A DNA stretch of 35,000 nt, taken from positions 10,061,086 to 10,096,085 of the forward strand of contig CM022676.1 in assembly GCA_012295275.1 (NCBI GenBank), read 5' to 3'. The stretch comes from Chrysomallon squamiferum (Eukaryota > Mollusca > Gastropoda > Neomphalida > Peltospiridae). Shown in pieces: positions 24,293-35,000 of this stretch (its first letter is position 1; each line of letters begins with the position of its first letter). A model generated the notes under the pieces. That model saw nothing but the letters and a program-made list of their open reading frames with translations. It did no database searches and was not told where the DNA came from. The translations under genes and the position numbers were made by a program.

Positions 24293-25281
24293 AAATGACA
24301 TTAATGTCTTTTTTTATGTCTCTTTTTATAAATGATATTCATATATATAAACTTAAATTTTATTTATTTACCTGTCAATAAAAATCATAGAGTATCCTTT
24401 TTATACAAATTTCATTAAAAAATCATAATAAATAAATAAATATATAAATAAATAAAAACATGAAAATCTGAAATCCAGTATTGAGTTCATTAAATTATAA
24501 AATATTATAAATATCAAAGTATTTTACTAATATGAAGAGGTGTATTTTCTTATCTTTTTTTTAAATAAATCATGAATTTGTATTGTTTTCAAATAATATA
24601 TTTCTATTAAATCTTAATTACATTTTAACTGATGATGCAGTTTATTTAATTCTGCTTTAAAGTCAATCTTTTTTATATATAAAAGTAAAACTGTGCATAT
24701 CAAAACGGAAAAAAATATTAATTAGTAATTACAAACCTATCTCCAAATGACCTCTTCCACCAGTCAGAGGCATCTCCCTTGGTAATTCTGAAGGTTTCTC
24801 CTGCAAATGTACCACTTGGGGTTGGGTAAATGGCCTTCAACTCGGCCAACATGTGAGAAAATACCAATGACAATTTGGTTAGATTTCTACGGAAATGAGA
24901 ATTTTCATCAAACATTTTTTCCCTTCCATCTCTAAAAAGTTTGAGCGTGTTTTTGCACTTGTTCATCAAATTCTCAATAAACAGTCTGAAATATTCACAC
25001 TCGTTCAACGTCTGTAATTTGTCGTCATGTTTCATGCAGATCATTCGTAAATGTTGATAAGTATCGGGAAGAATATCCAAAATGAACGGGGGACTGTTTC
25101 GTAAATTCATTCGCGAATGCTGACACAACTTCACAACTTTGTCCATCATTTTCCATGATTTTTCGATAGTCTTTTTGTCGACGACCATCGGTTTGGGAGG
25201 AGCCAAAACTTCTTGAATTTTGGTAAGAACTGCTCCAAAATTTTTGGACTGATGATTTCTTCCTTTGCCACTCACCGCCAT
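2289..25281 (-). CDS. CBL: Cbl-family E3 ubiquitin-protein ligase, ten exons, 3' end outside window
   Basis: Cbl proteins bind phosphotyrosine on activated receptor and non-receptor tyrosine kinases through the TKB domain and ubiquitinate them through a RING finger, at the plasma membrane and endosomes. Joining 25281-24737, 18374-18228, 15331-15200, 9179-9042, 8017-7798, 6640-6497, 5855-5811, 4204-4083, 3224-3109 and 2432-2289 gives one open frame of 584 codons plus one base, each junction GT-AG and phase-consistent. Residues correspond to human CBL with a constant offset of 15: EF-hand ligands D214, T216, N218, Y220, E225; SH2 arginine R279 and G291; linker tyrosines Y353 and Y356; RING C366, C369, C381, H383, C386, C389, C401, C404. 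After the RING come a PPPVPPR SH3 ligand and tyrosines Y545 (YEVP) and Y561 (YDKP). The end of exon 10 is a donor site, so more C-terminal exons (perhaps a UBA domain) lie to the left. Whether the ortholog is of the CBL/CBLB or CBLC type cannot be assigned; invertebrates usually have a single gene. Confidence 0.97.
2619..2850. repeat. Compound (GA)n microsatellite in Cbl intron 9
   Basis: Two near-pure (GA) blocks (2621-2693 and 2733-2781) joined and followed by imperfect GAGACAGA-type units. Intron 9 spans 2433-3108; the rest (2850-3108) shows nothing recognisable. Confidence 0.9.
3109..3224 (-). CDS. CBL: Cbl exon 9: proline-rich tail with tandem acceptor
   Basis: 116 nt, residues 498-537. 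Encodes [15 protein letters not shown] and then [18 protein letters not shown]. The acceptor is CAGCAG (second AG at 3222-3223), so the exon may begin at 3224 or 3221; both keep the frame and differ by one serine. Donor ACAGA/GTGAGT. QLPPTPP is a plausible further SH3 ligand. Confidence 0.88.
3225..3760. repeat. ~115-bp tandem repeat rich in inverted CCAAT boxes (Cbl intron 8)
   Basis: About four to five decayed units directly upstream (in transcript sense) of exon 9. Shared words are CATTGGTCAACT, CACCTGATCAGAAGAT, ACATTCnnATTGGCTA and TTTCTGnACACAT. ATTGG occurs ten times between 3249 and 3741, often in the NF-Y-like CTGATTGGCT form. The array reaches the exon 9 acceptor. Confidence 0.8.
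3760..4082. other. Rest of Cbl intron 8
   Basis: AT-rich, with a poly(A) run at 3871-3901 and AAATTAAAA tracts. A perfect 7-bp inverted repeat GAGTACG/CGTACTC lies at 4027-4042 near the exon 8 donor. No gene. Confidence 0.6.
4083..4204 (-). CDS. CBL: Cbl exon 8: proline-rich SH3-ligand exon
   Basis: 122 nt, residues 458-498. Contains [14 protein letters not shown], which fits the class II SH3 ligand PxxPxR and also the PxxxPR consensus recognised by CIN85/CD2AP SH3 domains, followed by SPASSPKPP. Human CBL has PPVPPR at the equivalent place. Acceptor TTTTCAG, donor CCCAG/GTATGT. Confidence 0.9.
4205..4560. repeat. ~115-bp tandem repeat upstream of Cbl exon 8 (intron 7)
   Basis: Three units, each with ATTTTAATAATATTAAAA, TATATAGATATAGGCTACAT and AAATTTCCAAAAATGTAAA, starting at the exon 8 acceptor. 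Confidence 0.85.
4703..4791. repeat. (GA)n microsatellite
   Basis: About 44 uninterrupted GA units. The rest of intron 7 (4560-5810) also holds (AAT)n at 4911-4990, A-rich AT sequence to 5160, and the T/ATT tract at 5419-5475; no gene seen. Confidence 0.95.
4905..4990. repeat. (AAT)n microsatellite
   Basis: Uninterrupted AAT run followed by AAC units. Confidence 0.95.
5419..5475. repeat. Poly(T) followed by (ATT)n
   Basis: About 23 T then about 11 ATT units. Confidence 0.95.
5811..5855 (-). CDS. CBL: Cbl exon 7: 45-nt microexon-like tail exon
   Basis: Encodes 15 residues, [15 protein letters not shown] (443-457), phase 0 on both sides, so skipping would keep the frame. Acceptor TTCGCAG, donor CAGG/GTAAAT. 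I do not recognise the peptide beyond its position in the poorly conserved post-RING tail; the call rests on splice sites and frame continuity. Confidence 0.75.
5860..6330. repeat. ~90-bp A/T-rich tandem repeat abutting Cbl exon 7 acceptor (intron 6)
   Basis: Five to six degenerate units sharing AATAATGTnAAATTAAAAA, CAGAATAAAACTAAATAAAT and GATACAGAAGnTGTTTTT. The array begins beside the exon 7 acceptor. Confidence 0.75.
6497..6640 (-). CDS. CBL: Cbl exon 6: end of RING and post-RING tail
   Basis: 144 nt, phase 0 at both ends, residues 395-442. Encodes [18 protein letters not shown], giving the last two zinc ligands C401 and C404 and the P402-F403 E2-contact pair, followed by [11 protein letters not shown], which matches the family's IVVDPFDP block. 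It ends in an acidic DIDDEE. Acceptor GTAG, donor GAG/GTAAGT. Confidence 0.97.
6643..6955. repeat. Poly(A) and (GAT/AAT)n microsatellites (intron 5, near exon 6)
   Basis: A-runs at 6643-6690, complementary to a long pyrimidine tract at the exon 6 acceptor, then an imperfect GAT/AAT trinucleotide tract at 6773-6950. Confidence 0.85.
6955..7797 (-). pseudogene. Decayed tandem copies of the Cbl RING exon 3' end with its donor (intron 5)
   Basis: Read on the minus strand, units of ~120-140 bp match exon 5 from about the CKIC codons to CAG/GTAAGG and then ~45 bp of intron (GATAACTCTGTG, TATTGTTCTTTTCATTGT). Exonic remnants lie at about 7733-7651, 7556-7466, 7412-7342, 7250-7162 and 7112-7023. Donor-like CTG/CAG-GTAAGG sites survive at GT 7600, 7465, 7341, 7292, 7161 and 7022, while the copy at 7651 has lost it. 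One remnant still reads [10 protein letters not shown] against [10 protein letters not shown] in the exon, then drifts. The copies are much more AT-rich than the exon. They lack the first half of the exon and any acceptor, so they look like non-coding fossils. Confidence 0.85.
7798..8017 (-). CDS. CBL: Cbl exon 5: end of SH2, linker helix and first three-quarters of the RING
   Basis: 220 nt, residues 321-394. Encodes [14 protein letters not shown], then [15 protein letters not shown] with linker tyrosines Y353 and Y356 (human Y368 and Y371, the activating switch), then [10 protein letters not shown] and [11 protein letters not shown] with six RING zinc ligands (C366, C369, C381, H383, C386, C389) and W393 for E2 contact. 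The exon is strikingly GC-rich, with almost all third positions G or C, unlike the other exons. Donor CAG/GTAAGG. Its 3' part is repeated in decayed form through intron 5. Confidence 0.98.
8018..8640. other. Cbl intron 4, upstream of exon 5: AT-rich, no gene
   Basis: Contains GGTGGTGGTGGTGG near 8055, TA-rich stretches, and a short (ATCT)n at 8409-8430. Nothing coding recognised. Confidence 0.6.
8640..9040 (-). repeat. ~40-47 bp minisatellite starting at the Cbl exon 4 donor (intron 4)
   Basis: About nine units with consensus (plus strand) AAAAAGTAACTGTGAAAAC, TGACAATCTCTTACAAAAA and, in some, ACGTATAT. The last unit runs through the real donor: its minus strand reads TTGTAAGTTTTCACAG, and a neighbouring unit at 8935-8960 carries the identical string. 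Other units have GTAAGAGATTGTCAG, another donor-like word. The array thus ends exactly at the exon. Confidence 0.9.
9042..9179 (-). CDS. CBL: Cbl exon 4: SH2 phosphotyrosine pocket
   Basis: 138 nt, residues 275-321. Encodes [19 protein letters not shown], containing the phosphotyrosine-binding arginine (R279, human R294) and the glycine whose loss gives the classical loss-of-binding allele (G291, human G306), then [11 protein letters not shown] and LLDGQREG. Acceptor TTTTCAG after a long T tract; donor GGCTT/GTAAGT. The donor and first ~35 nt of the intron are the first unit of a minisatellite (8640-9040). Confidence 0.97.
9320..9420. other. Unidentified higher-complexity island in Cbl intron 3
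   Basis: About 100 bp of less AT-biased sequence (CTGATCCTGTGGCCTTTCAT, GCCCCAGGTAGATG) between AT-rich DNA and a CA/TA microsatellite. It may be part of a dispersed repeat; no coding frame or RNA fold recognised. Confidence 0.4.
9421..9766. repeat. CA/TA microsatellites and 5' copy of a flanking duplication
   Basis: (CA)n tracts at 9429-9453, 9603-9617 and 9709-9738. AGCATATTAATCATTATGTT at about 9684 recurs at about 10119, so the mobile-element copy at 9767 sits inside a ~430-bp direct duplication. Confidence 0.7.
9767..10012 (+). mobile_element. Truncated copy of a ~320-bp dispersed element (copy A)
   Basis: Alignable, in opposite orientation, with 19398-19693. Shared words: CTGGTACCAAGGCATCTAAA, ACATAAAGAAAATTG, ACACAACTGTGACACGTAAA, GTGGCGAGTGAATGAA, GCTTGAAAGAG and AACTATGAAAATAG. 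One terminal region seen in copy B is missing. No transposase is encoded, so it is non-autonomous. Confidence 0.8.
10013..10860. repeat. CA-rich microsatellite cluster (Cbl intron 3)
   Basis: (CA)n/(GACA)n at 10056-10094, scattered ACACAYA sequence to 10500, and (CA)n at 10662-10688 and 10741-10764, with TA tracts. The segment TTAAACTGAAATGATCA at about 10578 recurs at about 13087. Confidence 0.85.
10861..11518. other. Cbl intron 3, middle: no gene
   Basis: Short pyrimidine-rich stretch (10920-11010, including CCCCCCCCACC), A-runs, then ACACAnA-rich sequence at 11240-11350. No coding signal. Confidence 0.55.
11519..11586. repeat. (GA)n microsatellite
   Basis: About 33 GA units, followed at 11670-11722 by (TA)n and poly(A). 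Confidence 0.95.
11723..12130. other. Cbl intron 3: AT-rich unique sequence
   Basis: No repeat, exon or RNA gene recognised. Confidence 0.5.
12130..12420. repeat. (AAAT)-rich degenerate array with ~90-bp higher order
   Basis: AAATAAAT units with recurring TAAATAAATAATTAAGTAA and AAAGTAAACAAAT words, two to three times. Confidence 0.75.
12568..12665. repeat. (AAT)n microsatellite
   Basis: Two long AAT runs with GAT interruptions; imperfect AAT/AAC continues to 12840. Confidence 0.95.
12900..13145. repeat. Dispersed repeat segments with (GT)n core
   Basis: ATCTACTTCCTTCATTACAC (12938) resembles ATCTACTTCCTTCAATACAC at 2010, with further similarity through TCTCTACATA. A (GT)n tract of ~26 units occupies 13001-13053. 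The segment at 13083-13140 resembles 10575-10635. Confidence 0.65.
13190..13420. repeat. TA, CATA and CA microsatellites
   Basis: (TA)n at 13198-13218, (CATA)n at 13347-13370 and CA-rich flanks. Confidence 0.8.
13503..13620. repeat. Poly(T), (CATT)n and (ATT)n
   Basis: T-run at 13504-13527, (ATTC)n at 13563-13590 and (ATT) units to 13606. Confidence 0.9.
13800..14430. repeat. ~165-bp tandem repeat, each unit with a GATA/GACA microsatellite
   Basis: Four units. Shared words: GCTGTnTTTnTnTGAATnTAT, AAAGTTCTTACTCTAAA, TATGTATAGGTTGATTATTA and TTCTGATTAATAT. Each unit then has its own GATA/GACA (or, in the last, CA) tract of different length (13922-13965, 14070-14097, 14221-14283, 14400-14428). 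Confidence 0.85.
14430..14780. other. Cbl intron 3: unique sequence
   Basis: Moderately complex DNA with no recognised gene or repeat. Confidence 0.5.
14783..15120. repeat. (GT)n/(CT)n compound microsatellite with conserved flank (family also at 26470)
   Basis: (GT)n, then (CT)n blocks, (CCCT)n and (CCCTCT)n to 14971. The 3' flank TTCAGTCAAACATATATTAT plus TTAAA is identical at 26584, and similarity continues (AGTTCATCTCTTTGC against CGTTTATCTCATTGT). Confidence 0.85.
15200..15331 (-). CDS. CBL: Cbl exon 3: EF-hand exit and start of SH2
   Basis: 132 nt, residues 231-275. Encodes [20 protein letters not shown], then [19 protein letters not shown] and SKPG, matching the family block that leads into the divergent SH2 domain. 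The acceptor is a pyrimidine tract ending CCAG; the donor is GGGAG/GTAAGC. The split codon AG+T gives serine as in human CBL (KPGSY). Confidence 0.96.
15496..15670. repeat. Pentanucleotide mosaic (AATTC)n-(TTTTA)n-(TTTTG)n-(TTTTA)n
   Basis: About five TTCAA units (15496-15521), about ten TTTTA, five TTTTG and ten TTTTA units, all in the same 5-bp register. Located in Cbl intron 2 near exon 3. Confidence 0.95.
15670..16925. other. Cbl intron 2, left half: AT-rich with microsatellites
   Basis: (ATTT)n and (GTT)n at 15990-16145, poly(T) at 16411-16435, CAGA/CAGT repeats at 16464-16506, (AAAAT)n at 16600-16640 and (AAAT)n at 16892-16921. A more complex stretch at 16190-16380 has no convincing exon. 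No gene. Confidence 0.65.
16925..17205. repeat. ~42-bp minisatellite in Cbl intron 2
   Basis: About seven units of the form CAGATGCCAATGAAAATAAC, AATGTTTTTATATTAT, with small indels. Confidence 0.9.
17205..17740. other. Cbl intron 2: AAT tract and CA tracts
   Basis: (AAT)n at 17243-17290, (CA)n at 17563-17592, (CCCA)n at 17682-17698. No gene. Confidence 0.65.
17740..18095 (-). pseudogene. Decayed copies of the Cbl exon 2 (EF-hand) 3' end with donor (intron 2)
   Basis: On the minus strand, the copy around 18092-18025 reads ATATCTCTATGG..AGTTTGATGTGTTTAC and then GTATGTACC, against ATATCTCTGTGTTTGAGTTT, GATGTCTTTACCCG/GTATGT in the exon; the intron side (ATTCTGAAATTAA) also matches. A second copy at ~17805-17746 keeps AATGATTATAT, TTGAGTTT and a GTACGA in place of the donor. 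A weaker one lies at ~17860-17811. Each unit carries a (CA)n tract, giving the run of CA microsatellites at 17563-18185. Confidence 0.75.
18228..18374 (-). CDS. CBL: Cbl exon 2: end of helical bundle and EF-hand
   Basis: 147 nt, residues 182-231. Encodes [18 protein letters not shown] and then [15 protein letters not shown], the degenerate Cbl EF-hand. The calcium ligands of human CBL (D229, T231, N233, Y235, E240) are all present as D214, T216, N218, Y220 and E225. Acceptor TTTTAG and donor CCCG/GTATGT are clear. Decayed copies of the 3' end of this exon lie just downstream in intron 2 (17740-18095). Confidence 0.96.
18390..19397. other. Cbl intron 1, near exon 2
   Basis: (AAAT)n at 18505-18540, GTATATATCT-type repeats at 18895-18985, and two islands of higher complexity (18595-18800 and 19010-19150, the latter with GTCGGAACCGGAAAACGC). 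The islands may be old mobile DNA; no coding frame is supported. Confidence 0.5.
19398..19716 (-). mobile_element. Dispersed element with imperfect terminal inverted repeats (copy B)
   Basis: The plus strand begins GGTACCAGACCAATTATCTG and the complement of the end begins GTACCAATTTTCCAGAC, so ends are imperfectly inverted. Both ends are rich in CCAG/CTGG steps that look like decayed CCGG (copy A still has ATTCCGGATTT). The internal part matches copy A. The end pattern reminds me of pogo-like nonautonomous DNA transposons, but that assignment is tentative. It lies in Cbl intron 1 between two copies of TTTTTGTAATGTCTTTnAAT (19190 and 19729). Confidence 0.65.
19905..20405. repeat. ~122-bp satellite-like tandem array (Cbl intron 1)
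   Basis: Four units, the middle ones nearly identical. Words TATTCTGTGAAACAGCAAAT, TTTGTCTAACTTTCCCATTA and ATGATACAATAATTAATTTT recur at spacings of 121-122 bp (TGAAACAGCA at 20031, 20152, 20274; TGAAACATCA at 20396). Confidence 0.95.
20565..21060. repeat. ~60-120 bp degenerate tandem array
   Basis: Recurring CTAGAAAGnTCTGATTTTT, CTAAATATCnAnTnATTTAT and AAAATCTAGCAACA. More decayed than the neighbouring 122-bp array. Confidence 0.75.
21405..21655. repeat. ~130-bp direct duplication
   Basis: GTGACTTTAAAGCTTGTGTG, TTTTAAGCCATGTTT, AGCAGAAGATA and TTTTGAAAA appear twice (21432 and 21571). Confidence 0.9.
21670..22060. repeat. Purine-strand (GA)-rich region
   Basis: Nearly pure purine on the plus strand for about 390 bp, with perfect (GA)n at 21879-21913 and 22008-22048. 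Confidence 0.9.
22061..23060. other. Cbl intron 1: AT-rich, no gene
   Basis: (AT)n at 22540-22562 and a short (CA)n at 22601-22613. The stretch 22790-22960 is more complex (TGAGCCAGGCTTTGATGCTG) but has no exon signals I trust. Confidence 0.5.
23070..23560. repeat. ~60-bp minisatellite (Cbl intron 1)
   Basis: About eight units with TATTAATGTAAATAATGTTT, ATTTTGTAAAACTTAAAATA and ACTAGTTTTTGTGAATG. Confidence 0.9.
23561..24736. other. Cbl intron 1, near exon 1: AT-rich
   Basis: (GT)n at 24250-24288 and AAAT tracts; otherwise unremarkable. Confidence 0.55.
24737..25281 (-). CDS. CBL: Cbl exon 1: start codon and four-helix bundle of the TKB domain
   Basis: Residues 1-182. Recognisable Cbl blocks include [49 protein letters not shown] and [11 protein letters not shown], all in the N-terminal helical bundle. 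The start is the first ATG after an in-frame TAA upstream, in the good context AACAAGATGG. The exon ends GGAGATAG before the donor GTTTGT; joined to exon 2 it gives GDRIIVSW. Length and content agree with the family, the N-terminus being about 15 residues shorter than human CBL. Codon use is AT-leaning, unlike exon 5. Confidence 0.97.
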
Positions 25282-25285
25282 CTTG
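25274..25285 (-). promoter_or_regulatory. TISU/YY1-like element over the Cbl start codon
   Basis: CAAGATGGCGGT matches the TISU consensus SAASATGGCGGC at 11 of 12 positions. In vertebrates TISU serves both as a YY1 site and as an initiator context for mRNAs with very short 5' UTRs. No TATA box is obvious upstream. Function here is inferred from the motif. Confidence 0.5.
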
Positions 25286-25599
25286 TTCTTGTCCTTCCTG
25301 GTTACCCTAGTTTTACAAGTACGGCAGTTAGTGCGTGGCCATTAAAACTTGGGTGAATTAGTGAAAATTTCTACGGTGGAGCGTTCGTGCCTTATTTTTA
25401 TTTGCGACTGACCTTATATTTACCTAACATTTGTTTTTTCAAAAACCTACCTTTGAAATAACGATCGAGGAAGTAGTAATAATAATTATTACTAGCATTA
25501 CCACTACTATTACAACTTCTAATACTACTGAGTAGTACCGTTATTACTGCTGCAAATATGAAGTGATGCAAGAAAGGTTAATATTCTATTTAAATAATA

Positions 25600-25660
<61 letters not shown>
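25600..25660. repeat. (TA)n microsatellite
   Basis: About 29 TA units followed by CACACACA. Confidence 0.95.
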
Positions 25661-25667
<7 letters not shown>

Positions 25668-25921
25668 TTTCTATATAGATATAAGATAATATTCACTTTT
25701 CAGTTATCAGTTTTATTACTAATCCTCTGTCGTGAATTAAGTGGAAAAAATATCAAAAACAATTTTAGCAACTGTTAAACATCATCCAGAGCCACTGCTT
25801 AAACTGTTTTTAAATTTATATAAATTTATATATTTTTTTCTCCTTTATTATTCATTGTTTTATTTTAAACCGTGACACTGTTTTATTTGAAATAGTGGTA
25901 GAAAATAAAATCACTACGTAA

Positions 25922-25995
25922 GGCCTGTTAATTCAGTTGGTTAGAGTGTCGTGCTAATAACGCGAATGTCGTGGGTTCGATCCCCACATGGGCCA
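25922..25995 (+). tRNA. tRNA-Ile (anticodon AAU)
   Basis: A 74-nt cloverleaf. Acceptor stem GGCCTGT pairs with ATGGGCC (two G-U pairs) with discriminator A. The D arm is ATTC..GAGT with AGTTGGTTA, the anticodon stem TCGTG/CGCGA carries loop CTAATAA (anticodon AAT), and the T arm is GTGGG-TTCGATC-CCCAC. A and B boxes are intact. No CCA is encoded and no intron is present. A run of five T at 26005-26009 is a fitting pol III terminator. The sequence resembles animal tRNA-Ile(AAU) and appears functional. It sits alone between two divergent pol II genes. Confidence 0.95.
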
Positions 25996-26004
25996 AATAT
26001 AAAG

Positions 26005-26009
26005 TTTTT
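26005..26009 (+). terminator. Pol III terminator of tRNA-Ile
   Basis: TTTTT ten bases past the tRNA discriminator base; the usual minimal RNA polymerase III stop signal. Confidence 0.65.
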
Positions 26010-26025
26010 AAAATATATTATTATA

Positions 26026-26069
<44 letters not shown>

Positions 26070-26469
26070 GAATAATAATTTAATATATGTTATTAGTTAA
26101 TATTTCACTGTTTGGTATATATTCTATTATCTAATCATTGGCACAAAATAATTCAAGCTTGTAGGTCTTATCAAATGAAGCTAAAAATATGACACTAATT
26201 TTGTCAGCATTGCTATATAGATTTGTTTTTCTGTTGTTTAGTTGTTGTTGTTGTTGTTGTTTTTGTTATTTTTTCATTATGACAAACAGTATCATTCATA
26301 ACTGATTATTGTTGCTCTTTTGTTCCATTATTATATTTGTGTCATTATTTCATTATAAAAAGAAAGGAAAATGAAATAAATAAAGTCCTGATTTATTTTG
26401 AAAATAAAACTGCTGCCAACAGTAATGTACGGGGGAAAAAAAGAAGAAGAAGAAAACGGGAAAATTAAG

Positions 26470-26700
<231 letters not shown>

Positions 26701-27378
26701 TGTCAGAAAGTGAATAATAGAAAATGGACTTTGAAATAGATGAACTATATATTTACGTAATTTATTTTGTGAATCCAATTGTGTGTAGTATCGCTATAGA
26801 TATCAGCCTGCTTATTGTGAATGAATGTTATAGCATAAGACTTATAGTAGTAACTTGGACACAAATTAAGTTCATATAGCACGAAAAACATCTGCTAAAC
26901 AATTTGAATTCTCGCATTTTTATATAGTTCTGAATTATTAACTTCATTTCCGATTAGTTTCCTATCATTAACACATAAAGATATCATTTTTTTTTTTTTT
27001 TTCACATAAATAATGTGATTATCCGACATAAACAATAAAATAATTATACTTGGTCGCATAACTTGACATTGTGTCTAAGCTGTGATTAAAACTAATTACG
27101 TATTCGATTTCCATGCATGAATTACTCATTTACTGTTTCTGATAAATAAGACACCAACGGCTTACCATAGAAATGGCGTGGGAGGGCGTATTCACTGCTA
27201 AGTACGATTCTTTATAGGTGATATTTTCAGAAAAATGGTTTAGGTTTCAAATTTTATTTTCAAAGCAAATAATATTTTAATGTTTATATTATAAATTCTT
27301 TAATTTTTGATGCTGACCTAAATTTACGACATATTTTTGACAGTTCACTTTCATTTTCGGTAAACACGTCAATCCAAA

Positions 27379-33788
<6,410 letters not shown>

Positions 33789-33854
33789 GTATTGCATATT
33801 CATGAATTTTGTGTTATGTTGGTCTCTGTATATGTGTGTGTGTGTTTTATGTTT

Positions 33855-34480
33855 TCCACAATCTTTGTTTGTAGATCAAAACTACAACTGTTTTTATGCC
33901 CTTGCAGATAGATTGTGTTCCTAGGTACGATACACACTTACTGTTTTAATTTTTGTTTTATTTTTTATTGTATGTAAGTGTATATGTCACATGTATTTCT
34001 ACCTTTTTTCACAACATTTGTTAGCTCTACAACTTCCCAGATGAGAAGTGTAATTGATTTTATACTGTTACTGTTCGATATATGCCTACATATTCATGAT
34101 ATTGTACAAGCTTGGTTTTTTTAAATTTCTTTTATTTTTTATTGGTGTCTGTCTGTCTGTATGTATGTATGTGTGTGTCTTTCTTGCTTCTTGACAGTCT
34201 TTGTTAGCTCCGTGACTGTTGTTGACATAAATACAGTTGTTTTTATGTCTTTGTTTACAGATCTGGTCTTAGGTATTGTATGCACATCATGATTATTGTT
34301 AACTTGCTTTTTTGTGTGTCGGTGTCTGTATGTTTGTTAGTGTGTGTTGGTGTCTGTGTGTTTGTAACTGTGTGTTTGTTTCCTGTGTCTTCACAACATT
34401 TTTTAGCTCAAAAATGACCAGATGAGAGTTAGACAATTGTTTTTATGCCCGTATTAACAAATAGTATTATTCTTAGATAT
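33855..34480 (+). pseudogene. Four decayed tandem copies of the 3' part of TBC1D23 exon 4 plus donor
   Basis: Copies begin near 33857, 34018, 34198 and 34393. Each resembles exon 4 from TTAGCTCTGAAAATGTCCAG to its end plus the first ~70 intron bases: shared words are TTGTTAGCTC, CCAGATGAGA, ACAACTGTTTTTATGCC and TCCTAGGTA. The first copy still encodes NYNCFYALADRLCS, in frame with the real exon if the intervening intron is read. The donor GT survives in the first and third copies (TCCTAG/GTACGA, TCTTAG/GTATTG) and is lost in the fourth (CTTAG/ATATG). Between copies lie TG-rich stretches matching the start of the real intron. Unit length is about 150 to 200 bp. Confidence 0.8.
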
Positions 34481-34684
34481 GTTTGTATTCGTTATAAACA
34501 TGTTTCTGTTTTGATTACTTTAAAATAATAAAAGCAAAATTTACCAGTGTTATTATTAATGTAGGTAAGAATATTTCAGTTGATACAAATATTGTTTAAT
34601 AGTATTGTTGTCTTCAGATACACACGTTACAGATTAATGCAGAATAATAAAATCAGTACAAAAACAAATAGTCGAGCATAAACA

Positions 34685-34685
34685 T

Positions 34686-34744
<59 letters not shown>

Positions 34745-34875
34745 GTTTTTCTGTCTCTTTATCTGGATTTGTCTCTCAGAGAAAGAAAAACACAAAGATA
34801 CACACTCAGAAACATACTTGGGATGGACACACACACACAAACACACACACACATGCACATACACACATACAGACA
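34685..34875. repeat. (CT)n, GA-rich and (CA)n compound microsatellite
   Basis: (CT)n at 34685-34746 with GTCT breaks, then ACACA-rich DNA at 34829-34868. Confidence 0.9.
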
Positions 34876-34904
34876 TCCACAAAAACCCACAAATTATTTC
34901 AAAT

Positions 34905-35000
34905 GTAAAACTATTTCATAACCAAAGGTAACAATTATGGGCACAAATCATGTTGATTATATGGAAATATTTTAAACACTTAACTACATTATAACCAGAA
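34905..35000 (+). repeat. Distant copy of the exon 4 acceptor-flank repeat at the window edge
   Basis: GGGCACAAATCATGTTGATT, ATATGGAAATATTTTAAAC and ATTATAACCAGAA match the units at 33400-33480. Its presence downstream of exon 4 suggests the larger region around the exon was itself duplicated; the window ends inside it. Confidence 0.65.

Noticed and set aside
25600-25660. (TA)n tract as replication origin or promoter
   Set aside because: Such tracts are common in this window; no other supporting element.

Overview
The window is eukaryotic and animal. It has spliced genes with GT-AG introns, very AT-rich non-coding DNA, and a high load of di-, tri-, tetra- and pentanucleotide microsatellites and minisatellites. 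Both protein genes are metazoan. The repeat style, plus a fragment at the left end (AAGGGCCATAACTCTTG on the minus strand) of a kind I remember as common in molluscs, suggests a lophotrochozoan and probably a mollusc. Species is not determinable from the sequence alone.

Layout. From 2289 to 25281 on the minus strand lies a Cbl-family E3 ubiquitin ligase gene. I reconstructed ten coding exons, all joining in frame, covering residues 1 to about 585: tyrosine-kinase-binding domain (four-helix bundle, EF-hand, SH2), linker, RING finger, proline-rich tail and two YxxP sites. The C-terminus lies to the left of the window. From 27379 rightward on the plus strand lies TBC1D23 (a catalytically inactive Rab-GAP-like TBC protein of endosome-to-Golgi tethering). 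Four exons are firmly placed, one more is a candidate, and the gene runs off the right edge. The two genes are head to head about 2.1 kb apart, with an intact-looking tRNA-Ile(AAU) between them. Both start codons sit in a TISU/YY1-like CAAnATGGCGG context.

Non-coding part. Introns and the spacer are mostly microsatellites, minisatellites of about 40 to 165 bp units, and several small dispersed families, including a two-copy terminal-inverted-repeat-like element at 9767 and 19398.

Most interesting observation. Several introns contain tandem arrays whose repeat unit includes the edge of the neighbouring functional exon and its splice site. Downstream of Cbl exon 5 (RING) are decayed copies of the last ~85 nt of the exon plus its 5' splice site. 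Similar fossils follow Cbl exon 2 (EF-hand) and TBC1D23 exon 4, and a minisatellite runs through the 5' splice site of Cbl exon 4. Upstream of TBC1D23 exon 4 the 3' splice site is duplicated as well. The introns thus appear to have grown by tandem duplication across exon boundaries, leaving ladders of decoy splice sites.

How the genes relate. Cbl acts on activated receptor tyrosine kinases, driving ubiquitination and endosomal sorting. TBC1D23 acts in endosome-derived vesicle capture at the trans-Golgi. Both touch endosomal traffic, but the divergent arrangement alone does not show co-function.
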